Shown one piece after another: positions 35,476-47,300 of a stretch of 64,000 nucleotides of DNA. Under the pieces are notes generated by a model. It did not search any database and was not told the DNA's origin. It saw nothing but the letters and a program-made list of their open reading frames with translations. The position numbers and the translations under genes are program-made. The stretch is taken from assembly GCA_035582835.1 (NCBI GenBank), contig JAYKAV010002788.1, positions 1,110,125 to 1,174,124 of the forward strand, in the 5' to 3' direction. Position 1 is the stretch's first letter, and every line of letters starts with the position of its first letter. Source of the stretch: Phoebastria nigripes (lineage: Eukaryota; Chordata; Aves; Procellariiformes; Diomedeidae).

Positions 35476-38400
35476 TGAAGAAGAAAAAAAAAAAGGAAAC
35501 AAGGCTCTTGTTGAGTTCTGACTTCTTACTGTAATAATGAAACTTACTTAAAAATAGGAAATTTTATTTCATGCTGAGTTCCTTTGCATCATGTGGATAT
35601 CAACATTTTTTTCCTTNTGTGCTGCTTTTCAGAATTTCCTTTTTTTGTTAAAATAACTACCTTGTCTCTGGTGCAGCACAGTTGGAAGTGACTTTTCTGC
35701 AGCTCCTTGGCTACCTGTATTTGCCTGGGGGTAGGGGTAAGGGCAGGAGGAGACAGTTAGTGGAGTGCTGCTAGCTGAAAAGCCTCTGTCAATCAAATTC
35801 NCATCTAGCCCATTTTATTTTCTAGATTGTAATCACAAGTTCAGTTTCCAGAAATTGTCTTTTNAATGTCTAAAATGTTAAAATAGCACACTTCAATCTT
35901 TGAGCCGTGGAAATAGATTTACTTTTTATGGGTTATGTTTTAGTGCTATGTTAAAAAGTCAGTGCAAAAAGAACAAACTTGTTTTTGTAGTCACTTTTAA
36001 AAAAAGATGCTTTTTAAAATTCATAATCATGCTGACATTTAATACCGCATACTCTATCTATGCAATCCCTAACTGTATTGTCTTTAAAAGGATATTCAGC
36101 GTAATAAAACGGGTATGTTAATAACTTAACTTTCATAAAATAAGAAATTACTCGTGTATCGTTGTCCACAAATGTCAATGATAACTTACCATTGTCCAAA
36201 ACGGAATTCAGAAACAGCACTACTGATTAGTAGCAACCAAATACTGGTTTAAATTTAAAATGAAGTAATAATTCTTTCTAAACCAGCATGTTTCAAAGTG
36301 AAGTTAGGAGCTATGAATGTAGGAAGTGCTGGTACAGTGTAGATACATCTCTTGTTTTTAAAAATAAGTCTTCACAAAATAAAGTGCTCTTAAACATTTT
36401 TCACCTTACCAGATATTTAGCGACCTGTTTATATAATTGATTGCAATTGTATTGGCTTCCATAATGTGGTCCTTTACAGCTGAGACTTTCTGAAAGCTGG
36501 AATATGCTCTATGTCCTTTGTTTCCAGACTAGCCTCAAATTTCTACCTGACTGGAAATGAGAGACTATCCTGCTGACGCTTGCTATTATAAAAAATACTG
36601 TTTCTCAAGAAAGTAAACCCTCTTGAGTCAAACTGGGATAAGCTAAATGGAAGAANAAANAAAAAAAAAAAAAAAAAAAAAAGAAGGGAAAAGCCAAACC
36701 ACAAACCACCCCCCAAAAGTTTTGGTGATAGTTGCACAAATTGGCAATGAACTGGTATCCAGTTGTAAGTTCCTGTTTAAGCCAGTAGATAATTTAACGT
36801 GGTGTTAGAGAAAGCTGATGCCAGTCTGGGGATGTTATGTTCTTACCCAGNAGCCTCTCTTGCCTGTGGGCACCCATTTCTGAGCAAGTCACCACAGGCT
36901 TCCTTTTTCTAGTTATTATATCTCCTTTCTAATGGAGAAGGGCAGGTGATTTCTAGGTGGATTCATCTGGCCTATTCCGAGCTCTGTGTGATATACTCTA
37001 GGATGCAGTGATTTGCACCCTGGAGTTTATTTTTCTCCATTAAATTGAAGTGGGAATCTGGGTAATTAGCTCAGATGTGAACAGCTGTGTTTGGTAAATG
37101 AGTTACACCCTGAGTATCTAACTCTTCTGAGTAATTGTATATATTGAAAGTGTGTGTTTTTCAGTTGGCCATTAATTCCTTGCCTTTTGGATTGACCTGC
37201 AAGGGCTAGAAACTGTAGGCTCACTTGTGTGAAGAATGCTGTATAGCTGGGATTTATCTGTATTATTATATATTATAGTGCCTAAAGCTTTAGGCAGGAT
37301 TTTCTAGTTGAAAATAAATTGTGTTGTCTGTGCTGCCCCAGGAAGGACCTGAGTCTCAGAATTGTTTCTTCCCTTTTTCCCCTTGCTTTATGGGGAAAGT
37401 GAATTGCTTCCAACCTTCTTCTGGGGATGCAACTTGCTATTTTTCTTTTTTTCCACCTGTGCCTGGCTGAAATCTACGGACACTGAAGCAGTATCACATA
37501 CTAGCATCATGCACTTGCTTATGGGACAGGTGAGAGATTCAGGCACGCAGATCCTGGATCCCTGCTCCTTGCAACCCTCATTGGCACAATGCAGGCAAGG
37601 TTAATACCTTGGGTAAGGACATAAAGAGATGGGAAGCTTTTCTTTTCCTTTGTGTCAAGAAAACACAGGAATGCAGCTGAACAGCAAATTCTGTGTACAG
37701 GGAAGTTCTGTTGCATTTGAAGGTACATCTCGCTTGGTGATCAAATATGGAAGGCATTTCACTTCACTGTCATTGTAGAAATAGGACATAAGATTTTTCC
37801 TGCTACAAATCTAGTTGAAACAATTTTCCTGTCACCATCTTTTTTACTGTATTTGATGTACATTCTGTGACTATGCTGCCTATGAAGTTTTGCCATGTGA
37901 GTCAGATGACTTAGTTCTTTATATGTTAAATTAAATTTTAGAAATTTACAGATCCGTTTTTATACTAAAGAATAAGGTTAGTGACACTGTCCATGACCTG
38001 TAGACTATTTTAAATTCCAGCTCCCTGTTGGAGATCAGCTTGTCAACATTGTCTGCCATTCATTTCAGAGTAAAAGTACATTTCCTTGTACAAATGACAC
38101 AATGATTGTAATCCCAGAGGTAGTGAGAAGACAAAGACAAAAAAGTTTCATTTTTCCCAAGTCATGAAGACTTACGTGAAATGGTAAAAAAGACTTGGTG
38201 CAAACTGCATAGGTAAAATGTAGGGCGCTGTTGCTGAACAACTTGCTCTTCAGTGCCTGAGGAGGAAGGTGAGAATATAGATTTAAAACAGTAAAACATA
38301 GAGACTTGTGTAAGCTGGAATAACAAAAGTGTTTTCCTACTTCAGCTGATGATTTGTGCTGTGTGTCATTGTATGTGCATGAAATACACTGTGCCACACT

Positions 38401-39555
38401 TTCTTGAGTTGTGTTTTGATGGTTGGGTTGCCTTTATNGACCTTGCTTTGTGCTTTTCTGGGAAATGACCTGTAATATGTTGTAAATAATCTAGATGCTT
38501 ATGTTTATAAAGTAGCAATCAGCAATTCATCACTTCACAATTCCTCCATATAGCTAGCCTATTAAAATGTAATATTTATTAAAATCAAAATCAATGTTGG
38601 AACTGCTTACTGAAATCTAAACACTTCTGAATCTTTGCTATGTTTGAATCTATAAAATGCGAATTAAAGTATTTTCTGCTACAACTTATTTTTGTGAATG
38701 TAATTTTTGGGTTTTCATTTGAAAATTTTTTTACTTCATTTACCTTTCACTACACTTGGTAGAAATTATATAACTTAAATTATTTACATTTAAGTCATTT
38801 AAGCTTGAGATGATGAGCAGGCTTTCATTCTCACTTTAATTCCGTTCAAAAGATGAATGTAACCTGTGTACCTGTTGCTTTTTACAGTGCATTGTAGCGT
38901 GTCAGCACATCAGAAATTCATGTGGCAGAATTAAAATATGTTTCTGTATGGACATGGCCAAATTTAGCCACTGTTTAAATCCAATTGTTTTAAGAGGCAA
39001 AAAGGCTTATTTTTAAATGAAGTTNGGTCTGTTCTGTCCCTTTCTCAGAATAGCTTATAAAATCAATTTTGTAAATATTTTTTCTGGTTGGTTTACCCAG
39101 CGGGGCTCTTGATGTGAAATTATTTTCCCTAAAGGGCTTCTGCAGCTTTCTGTTTCATTCCACGTACGCATTTTTAACAAACTATCTTACTAAAAATCTG
39201 ATACACATATTTCATCCTCAGTTTAGGTGAGTAAGTACCTGTTACACAGGTGATGATAATTATAGTGATTTAATTTAAATTTAAGATCTTACCTTTCACA
39301 TTGTTGTTTAAATCTCCTGTGTTTGAGAGTATTTAATTCATTACTGTGATTGGTTATAGTCACTTGTAATTCCACTTTTCTGCATGCATACTGTGGCATA
39401 GGGATTAAGCTTGTTTTAAGCGCAGAATTCTCATAATTAAGTTTTTGCTGTACAGCTATATCTACTGTGAAGAAAATGTAATTCCTGCAGACTTTTCTTG
39501 CACTAGGTCTTCAGGCAGTTTTGTACAAACATGGTTGTAGAACTCCAAAGGGTTT

Positions 39556-39561
39556 AATAAA
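39556..39561 (+). terminator. ERO1B: Candidate distal poly(A) signal of ERO1B
   Basis: Canonical AATAAA about 4.5 kb after the stop codon and the last such plus-strand signal before the convergent neighbour's likely transcript end. Proximal alternatives are at 36378 and 37313. Confidence 0.45.
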
Positions 39562-39634
39562 ATTTCTCTTCTCCCGACCCTGTGGCACCTTTTTTAATCT
39601 CTGGCTGATAGTTTAACTGGCTTTTTTTCTTCAG

Positions 39635-39822
39635 TGAACATTCGGGAAGAAGTGAAGAAACTGATGGAAGCTCTGGAGGGCAAACNGTTGGCAGGGTGCT
39701 GCTGCCAAAGGCAAGGCTCGTGCTTTGCTTTTACCATAAAGGCCCCAAAAATCAAAGACCCTGTGGAAGACTGGGTGTATGAGTGTGGCACTACTATGCT
39801 TTTGGCTTCCAAGCAGACCTGA
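39635..39822 (+). other. Unexplained exon-like open frame
   Basis: A locally GC-richer stretch follows a strong acceptor-like CTTTTTTTCTTCAG and has two overlapping plus-strand frames that stay open for about 150-190 bases. One begins NIREEVKKLMEALEGK and ends in TGA at 39820-39822. I recognise no family. It could be an alternative last exon, an old pseudogene fragment or chance. Confidence 0.2.
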
Positions 39823-40407
39823 TCAGATCTACTCCCCNTCCCTTCTTTTTTTCCTGTATAGTCTCTGTGAAATATACGAGAATTCTCTACTTCTTGTACT
39901 TCTGAAGTTGAATATGAGGAAAACATCAAGCCTGTCCACCATTTGGGGATGCTGTAGTACACCTCAAAATGAACTGCTTTCATAGAAGTAAAGATTACTG
40001 TAAGAAATATGTTTTTCTCCTAGGGAAATGTGGATTGAAGTGCAGTATTTGTTTCACGTGGGGAAGGAGAAAGAGATGCTGGGGGTGCAGCGTTCTTCAC
40101 AGTAGAGCATACCAGTCAGTATTGGGTACAATAAAAAGACCTGAAGTAGAGTTAGGGCTCCTGCTCACCGTAGATTAGTATTAATTATTTTTAGGCTTAC
40201 TATGTGCAAATGTCATATATTAGAATGGTATTTATCCACCATTTCCACCACAAACCACTAAATTTATCCCTGAACATACAAGACTGAAGCATGGCTTTGC
40301 TGACCTTCTGCTAGTTGTGGAGAATTTATCCTCTAGGTCCACTTGAGGTTTTTCTGCTTTACGTATTCCTGGCTCTTGTTCTATTCTCAGACTGCANGTC
40401 CTAGGTT

Positions 40408-40413
40408 TTTATT
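40408..40413 (-). terminator. GPR137B: Candidate poly(A) signal of GPR137B
   Basis: TTTATT on the plus strand is AATAAA on the minus strand, about 870 bases downstream of the GPR137B stop codon. A nearer ATTAAA lies at 40797-40802. Confidence 0.35.
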
Positions 40414-41278
40414 AAATAAATAAATAAAGAGGTACTGTTACATGTATCCATCTCCCTGGCTAGGTATTTGACTTAACTCTTCTATATAATACACCTAGAA
40501 CTGATTGACAGAGATGATCACATAACTTTAATTTTTCAAACTTACAAATTTTCAGCCTGGTTTGCAGTTCACAGTGCTCCAGCCAGAGCAGATGCCCATC
40601 TCTACTGTTCTGAGACTGTCCCTATAGCTGAGAAGATGCAATTTTTTTCTATCTCAGAAGAATGCAGTGTTTTGAGATCATAACTAGAGTATAGATGACT
40701 TTTAGCCTCCAACCATCTTGCCACGTTGAGTAAGCAGTGATGATCCAAAGANTAAATTGTGCTCCAAGATTGTAGCAATAACTTGAAAAGACAGTATTTA
40801 ATCGGGTTGATATTTTTCCCTTACAGGCTTTTATGTGCATGTAAGAAACGCTACTGTCATGCATTTGAACAACCATTCATGTGTTTACAGTATATTCATC
40901 ATAATCATGTATTTCTAACCTAATACACAGTGTAAAAATAAAAATACTTAGAAAATAATTATGCCATTTCACGTCATGAAATTTGCTCTTTTAAAATGAG
41001 CATAAAATGATTAAATTATACCCTCTAACAACTCTATTCAAAGCCAAAAATACCATGGCTTAGAACAAGGTATTAATTAGAACAGTCTTCAAAGTTTAAA
41101 TCATTAGCTTATACTTCTCCTTGAACTATAAAAAGCTCGTGGCAAAGACAAGTTCTTCATTTATCTGTGCATAGGAACACTTCTAAAAACCAAAAGGTGA
41201 AGAAAAATTGCTAAGCTTTGTTTTTGAGAACATTTGTTTTAATATTGGAATGTCCTAGAATGCTGTAGTTGATTGAAG

Positions 41279-41390
41279 TTATATAGGGCTCNGCCGGTCT
41301 GTGTCCAGTGCTGGATCTTGTTGGAGGGATCCTATGTAAGCCATGAAGCTGTTGTTCTGATGGCCCCAGTCGTAGTAGTCTGGAGAGAAA
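41279..41390 (-). CDS. GPR137B: GPR137B exon 7 (C-terminus and stop)
   Basis: After CTTTTTTAAG it completes a serine and encodes [20 protein letters not shown] and a further 16 residues, ending ATA-TAA. It matches the FAPDYYDWG tail of the mammalian protein. One codon contains n at 41292. Confidence 0.93.
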
Positions 41391-44300
41391 CTTAAAAAAG
41401 AAAACAGAAGAGTTAGTGACTGGCAGGTTGGTTCTCTAGATACCTGGTTAGTGAATGTGGGAAAAATGCAATCANGTAGATGTAGTTCTCACACTGAAGT
41501 GCAAAAATAAAATAAAACCCCAACCAGGGGTTCAGGCTGCTATTTGTTTTTCTGATCTGTCAATTATTTTGGCCCAAGTGTTCTCAACTCACTGTTTCCT
41601 GATTCTTCTAGTTCACTAAAGACTCTCCCCTTTCTGCTTGGCTAATCCAGAAGGTGTTTGAAAACCCTAGAAGCAGTGCTGCTAATCCATGCCAAGTCCT
41701 AGCACTGCAAGGGCCTGTCAGAGAGAGACCTAAACCTCCTGTGTCCATGCGCAAGGGACCGGTACTTGGTTAGCAGCTCTGGCATGCTGGCTTTTCTCCC
41801 ACGAGCAGCGTGAGTCAACGCACGTGGCTGGTTTGTGCCTGTGTTACCGGTGTGGCTGTCGCCCTCGTGCCTCTGTGCGGACGGGAGGGTGCCTCTAGCT
41901 CTAGGCTGGGTACCAGCCTGGCACACACCACCTCCAGCATCTTCAATGCGTTTAGTTACTATGTGAAAAACTAATGCAGGGGTAGGATGACTGNTAACTG
42001 TAAATAGTGAACATCCAACTCTACTGAATTGCGGTTCAGGCTCAGAGACAGTGACTACACAATCTTAGCTAAATGAGTGACAAGAACTAGATCTGGGTAT
42101 GTTAGCTACATTTAGCAAGTTAGCCTTCCTTTTAAGATGACTGATTACACTAATCTACTACTAGCATACTGTAGATACAGGAAGAAGCAAATGAGTAACA
42201 CATGACTGAGCCTCCTTTCAGGGCAGGGTAGTGTCCTAGCAGTGCCTTTCCTCCTCCGCATTGGGTGGTATCGTTCTTGTGAACTGCTCCTTCCTGGAAG
42301 GGAATCCTTACCTAAAGCTCACAGTTACNCAGAGAAAACAGTCTTTTTGTGCCAGTTTTGGGTTGTGTGGGATTTCAGCAGTTAGGTGGATTCGCATAAG
42401 CTTTCAGCAAGTGGGAAAGCAAATGCCCCCTTCATTTCAGGCAAGCCCCAAGACATTTAGCCGTGTTACAGGGCAACCTAAGTTGAGAGGCTTCTCGCTA
42501 CCACCGTTGCAAGCTGCTGCCTGCGCTGTCGAGCTTTTCCCTGCTCTCCCTGAAGACAGAGAGACAGCTGTTTTTCTAGGTTGCCTTGCTTGCACACTTA
42601 AACTAGTAAATGGCACTTCTTAGGCCACTTGTGGAAGAAACAGAGNGTGAAACATGCAACCCAAAGATCTGACCTGAGTTTTTCAAAGAGCGGCATGCTA
42701 TTACAATTCTTGAATTATGTAACTGTTTTCATTCTTGTGTCCTTGCAGTCTCTATGGGGCCCTTGGATCCCCACAGTCACTTGGTGCTGCCTTTCCACTT
42801 CAGCTTCCCCCTTTGCTTCCCCTCACCCCCTGGAATTTATGCAACAATTGGAGCTAGACAATTTACATTAGTCTTCTGCAGTGTGTGAGAGTTCTCTCTC
42901 CTCCAGTTTCTGTTACAGGAAGCAAGCGGTTTCCTCTTGTATCTCACCTGCCCTGTGCCCCCTGTGGTGCAATATTCCATGCTAGATCGTCATCACTGTC
43001 GTATCTGCGAGGGTTGTCAAAGAAATAAGATCTGGGACTGAAGCCATGGCTTGGGACCATTCCTGCGTTGGCCTGAGGGAAGGGAAACCTCAGTCAGTAC
43101 TTGCAACAGATAGATAAACTGCTTGGTGCCTGACTTCTAAAAGAAGTCACTGCAGACTTACCTCCTGGCTTCCAAAATAAAGCAGGCAATTTTACATTTG
43201 CTGTAGACAATAGAAATCTTTCTGCATTTTCTGTTTTTCTCCACCAGTGTGGTGATAGTGTACTGATCTTAACGGCTTTTCCTTTTCATTCCTTCTACCT
43301 AACAGATACGACCCATTTCTGAAACCACCCTCCAGTATGCATTTAACCTGTCTGCTGAATTCCTGGCCATCCTGGACACTTTGTGCTTTTAGCTAGCTGA
43401 CTTGAGGTGAGCAGTAGGGAAGCAGTAGAGGAGCTGAAGGATATGAAACACCTAAAGAGATTTGGGGTTACCTCCCAGATTTGTAACCCTCCCTCCTGGT
43501 GCATTACCTCCCTTGCCTCAGGAACTGATCATGCTGAACCTTGGCACCCTGCTTAATGAAACCACAGCTGAAAAGCCCCTTAGGACCTCTCTGAGCAATT
43601 TCATTATCAATCTACCCTACAGTGCTGTCAGGGTCAAATCCCAAGGAAAGGTCCTTTGATAATACAGGGAAAGGGGTGTACATGTAACTCCTTCATTTAC
43701 AAAGCATTTTGCTTTTATTTCCCTATGAATCAAAACAGAAAACACAAGATTCAAAAGGTCAGTTTGATTCTGGAAACAGTGCAGAGGGACATCTAGGACC
43801 CAGCTGAGCCTCTTCCACTGATCCACTGCTTCCATCCCCAGGGAACAGGGTTCCCTGCACCTGTGGATAAGCCAGGATGACATCTTCTCCTTGGCCTTAA
43901 GCAGGAGAGCAGTTTAATCTCTCTCTATTTTTTAGATGTTAAATAACTTTGACAAAGATGAACTAAAAATAGGTCCATCTCTGTCATCTCCCCCTTTCCA
44001 ACATTTGTCTGGCTGAAGGTATGGCAAGGCAAAGGACCACGCACTGCAGTTACCCTGTGTCAGCACCAAAGCAGACAGCTCATTCAAGGCTGTAACTGTC
44101 TGTGGAGTGGAGTTTTACGTTTGAACGGTGCTGAACACAGGCTGCCTCTACTCAAACTTTTTGTTTCTGAAGTCCTGAATCATAGAATAGTTTGGACTGG
44201 AAGGGACCTTTAAAGGTCATCTAGTCCAACCCCCCTGCCANGGGCAGGGACATCTTCAACTAGATCAGGTTGCTCAGAGCCCTGTCCAACCTGACCTTGA

Positions 44301-47300
44301 ATATTTCCAGGGATGGGGCATCTACCACCTCTCTGGGCAACCTGTTCCAGTGTTCCATCACCCTCATTGTAAAAAATGTCTTCCTTATATCTCTACCCTC
44401 TTTTAGTTTAAAACCATTCCCCCTTGTCCTGTCGCAACAGGCCCTGCTAAAAAGTTTGCCGCCATCTTTCTTATAAACCCCCTTTAAGTACTGATAGGCT
44501 GCAATAAGGTCTCCCCGGAGCCTTCTCTTCTCTAGGCTGAACAACCCCAACTCTCTCAGCCTTTCTTCANAGGAGAGGCGTTCCATCCCCCTGATCATTT
44601 TTGTGACCCTCCTCTGGACCCGCTCCAACAAGTCCATGTCTTTCCTGTGCTGAGGGCTCCAGAGCTGGACACAGTACTCCAGGTGGGGTCTCACCAGAGT
44701 GGAGTAGAGGGGCAGAATCACCTCCCTCGACCTGCTGGCCACGCTTCTTTTGATGCAGCCCAGGGTACAGCTGGCTTTCTGGGCTGCGAGCACACATTGC
44801 CGGCTCATGTCCAGCTTTTCATCCACCAGTACCCCCAAGTCCTTCTCAGCAGGGCTGCTCTCAATCCCTTCATCGCCCAGCCTGCATTGATAGCAGGGGT
44901 TGCCCTGACCCAGGTGCAGGACCTTGCACTTGGCCTTGTTGAACCTCATGAAGTTCACACGGGCCCACTTCTCAAGCTTGNCCAGGTCCCTCTGGATAGC
45001 ATCCCATCCCTCAGGTGTGTCAGCTGCACCACTCAGCTTGGTGTCGACTGCAAACTTGCTGAGGGTGCACTCGATCCCACCATCTATGTCATTGATGAAG
45101 ATATTAAACAGTACCGGTTCCAATACAGACCTCTGCGGGACACCACTCGTCACCGATCTCCATCTGGACATTGAGCCGTTGACCACTACCCTCTGGATGC
45201 AACCATCCAACCANTTCCTCATCCACTGGCCAGTCCATACGTCAAATCCATACCTCTCCAGTTTAGAGAGAAGGATGTTGTGGGGGACCGTGTCAAAGGC
45301 TTTACAGAGGTCCAGATAGATGACATCTGTAGCTCTTCCCATGTCCACTGATATAGTCTACTCCATCATAGAAGGCCACTAGGTTGGTCAGGCAGGACTT
45401 GCCCTTGGTGAAGCCATGCTGGCTGTCTCGAATCGCCTCCCTGTCCTCCATGTGCCCTAGCATAGCTTCCAGGAGGATCTNTTCCATGATCTTCCCAGGC
45501 ACATGGGAATGAATTCCCAGGCCTGGGAATGAAACGCAAAACCAAAGAATAACAATTTCTTGGGATTGTTCCTTATTAAAAATGAAGAACATTTTGGATT
45601 TTTACAAAATCAGAGTTGTTGTTAAGATTTTTTAAATAAAAGAGGGTTTGTTTTTATTCTAACCCCATGCTTTCTGGCCAAGTATTTTCAACCACTGGAC
45701 CATTTGATACTTAACAGTTAGCCTACTGAACACATTAGACTAAAGTACTGTGGCCCTTGGTCTCCCTCTTGTGGCATACTTGCACTGAAGTTCAGTTTTG
45801 CCTTGCTACAGAGTCTCTTCATTTCTTGTTTCTTTCTAACGTTGTTTTCAGTTTTTCTCTTATCATGATATTGTTTAGCATAAATATTTGTCTTGTGTAG
45901 AAAAAAATCCAGGTATGACCTATCCACTATGACAGATAATGTCTATGCTAAAAAAGGTACCCATAAAAGAAGTGATATCACTGATTGGCTCTTCTGAACT
46001 GCATCTTTATGAAATTGGAGATTTAAGGCTTTCTGCAAATCACAATGCAAAAATATAATATGTGTTACTGCAGTGCTTTGACTTGTGAGAGAATGCTGCC
46101 TGTTTGACTCCATTTGAGCTCTGGTTTGAGTAAGATTCCAAGTCTTTATGTGATCAACTTTTTGAAAGGATAGATTAGACCACATCCCTTATTTTCATTC
46201 TCTCGTGAATCTATCCCACACTATCCAAACTTGACCAGCAGGTCTAGCCTTACTAAACTCACTTTAAATAAAATGAGGTGTCCCTGTGGTCACTTTTTAG
46301 AAGAGCAGCACCACTGGACTGTACTTTAAAACATTTCTTCCCTTTGCAGTTTTCCTGGCTAACTCCTAAGCAGGAGTGGGGCTGAGATTTTTTTTTGATG
46401 GACACTGGTGTCTACGGAGTTTCTTAGTCTAATGTCAGGTATCACAGGTGAACAGGAAGAAGGGCTTTATACAGGTGGGCATTTGTTACTTCCTTGTTCA
46501 GCTTGGCTTTATCATTGTCTCTGAAATCTGCATGTGAGAATAAAAACCATTGCCTTCTCTAAAAAGTTATTCTATTAGTTGTTTCTCTTACTTGCGAATT
46601 TACCATTCACATCCTTCTTGGGGAATATTAGCTTTGGTTTGGTTTGGCCTACAGAAACAGAGACATTACCTTGGTAATCCTAGTGCAGGGCTGATATTCC
46701 CCATGTGCCTGTCAACTAGCATATCCTATGCTAACATGAAGACGTTGCCTACAGCTATAAAATATGCTTGTCCCTCTATTAACTACCTAGATATTAAGGA
46801 TACTTACAAGGAATTTTCCTTACAACTCACACCTTAATCTCTGCTCTGCTGAGACAGCAAACAAAGATGTCAGCAAGTGCTTATTATGGCTATTGGTCTT
46901 TGACATGGAAACAATTCAATGGGTACAGGGCTGAAAGAATTCAATCTGTTATTTCATACATGCCATTGAACAGTTAGCACACAACCATTTTCACTGCGAT
47001 GTGATGAAAGATCCCAATTTTGGATTACAAGCTCCTTTTCCACTGACTCCAGTGAAGTACCATATTAACCCAAAGGGAAGATGTCCCTAAATTTAAGAAG
47101 GTTCCTGATTTTTAAGGTAAATGGCCTGAGGAACACCTTGTCTTCCTTCTGGTAAATATGATGAGTTTCTCTCATGAAGACTTAGTACAAAGAAGTGGGA
47201 AGTTTGCACTGCTTTTATTCTGCCAAGGACACATTGAAAAAAGAGAAGTCAAAACGTAAAGAAGAAAACCTCCTGCAGAAGCTGAGCCCTCCAGACCTGC

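Larger units (their letters stand above)
35011..39585 (+). other. ERO1B: ERO1B 3'UTR (probable extent)
   Basis: AU-rich sequence after the stop codon with no further coding exon. Poly(A) signals AATAAA lie at 36378-36383, 37313-37318 and 39556-39561. The last is followed by a GU-containing region and is taken as the distal end, giving up to about 4.5 kb. Which signals are used cannot be read from the sequence. A G-rich stretch lies at 35454-35475 and a poly(A) tract near 36655-36682. Confidence 0.5.
39586..41278 (-). other. Interval between the converging genes, including the GPR137B 3'UTR
   Basis: The GPR137B stop codon lies just to the right, so its 3'UTR runs leftwards into this interval. 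Minus-strand poly(A) signals are ATTAAA at 40797-40802 and AATAAA at 40408-40413. An unexplained exon-like plus-strand open frame lies at 39635-39822. Nothing else recognised. Confidence 0.55.

Noticed and set aside
44647..45319. Plus-strand open frames across the CR1 copy
   Set aside because: They are antisense shadows of the CR1 reverse transcriptase.
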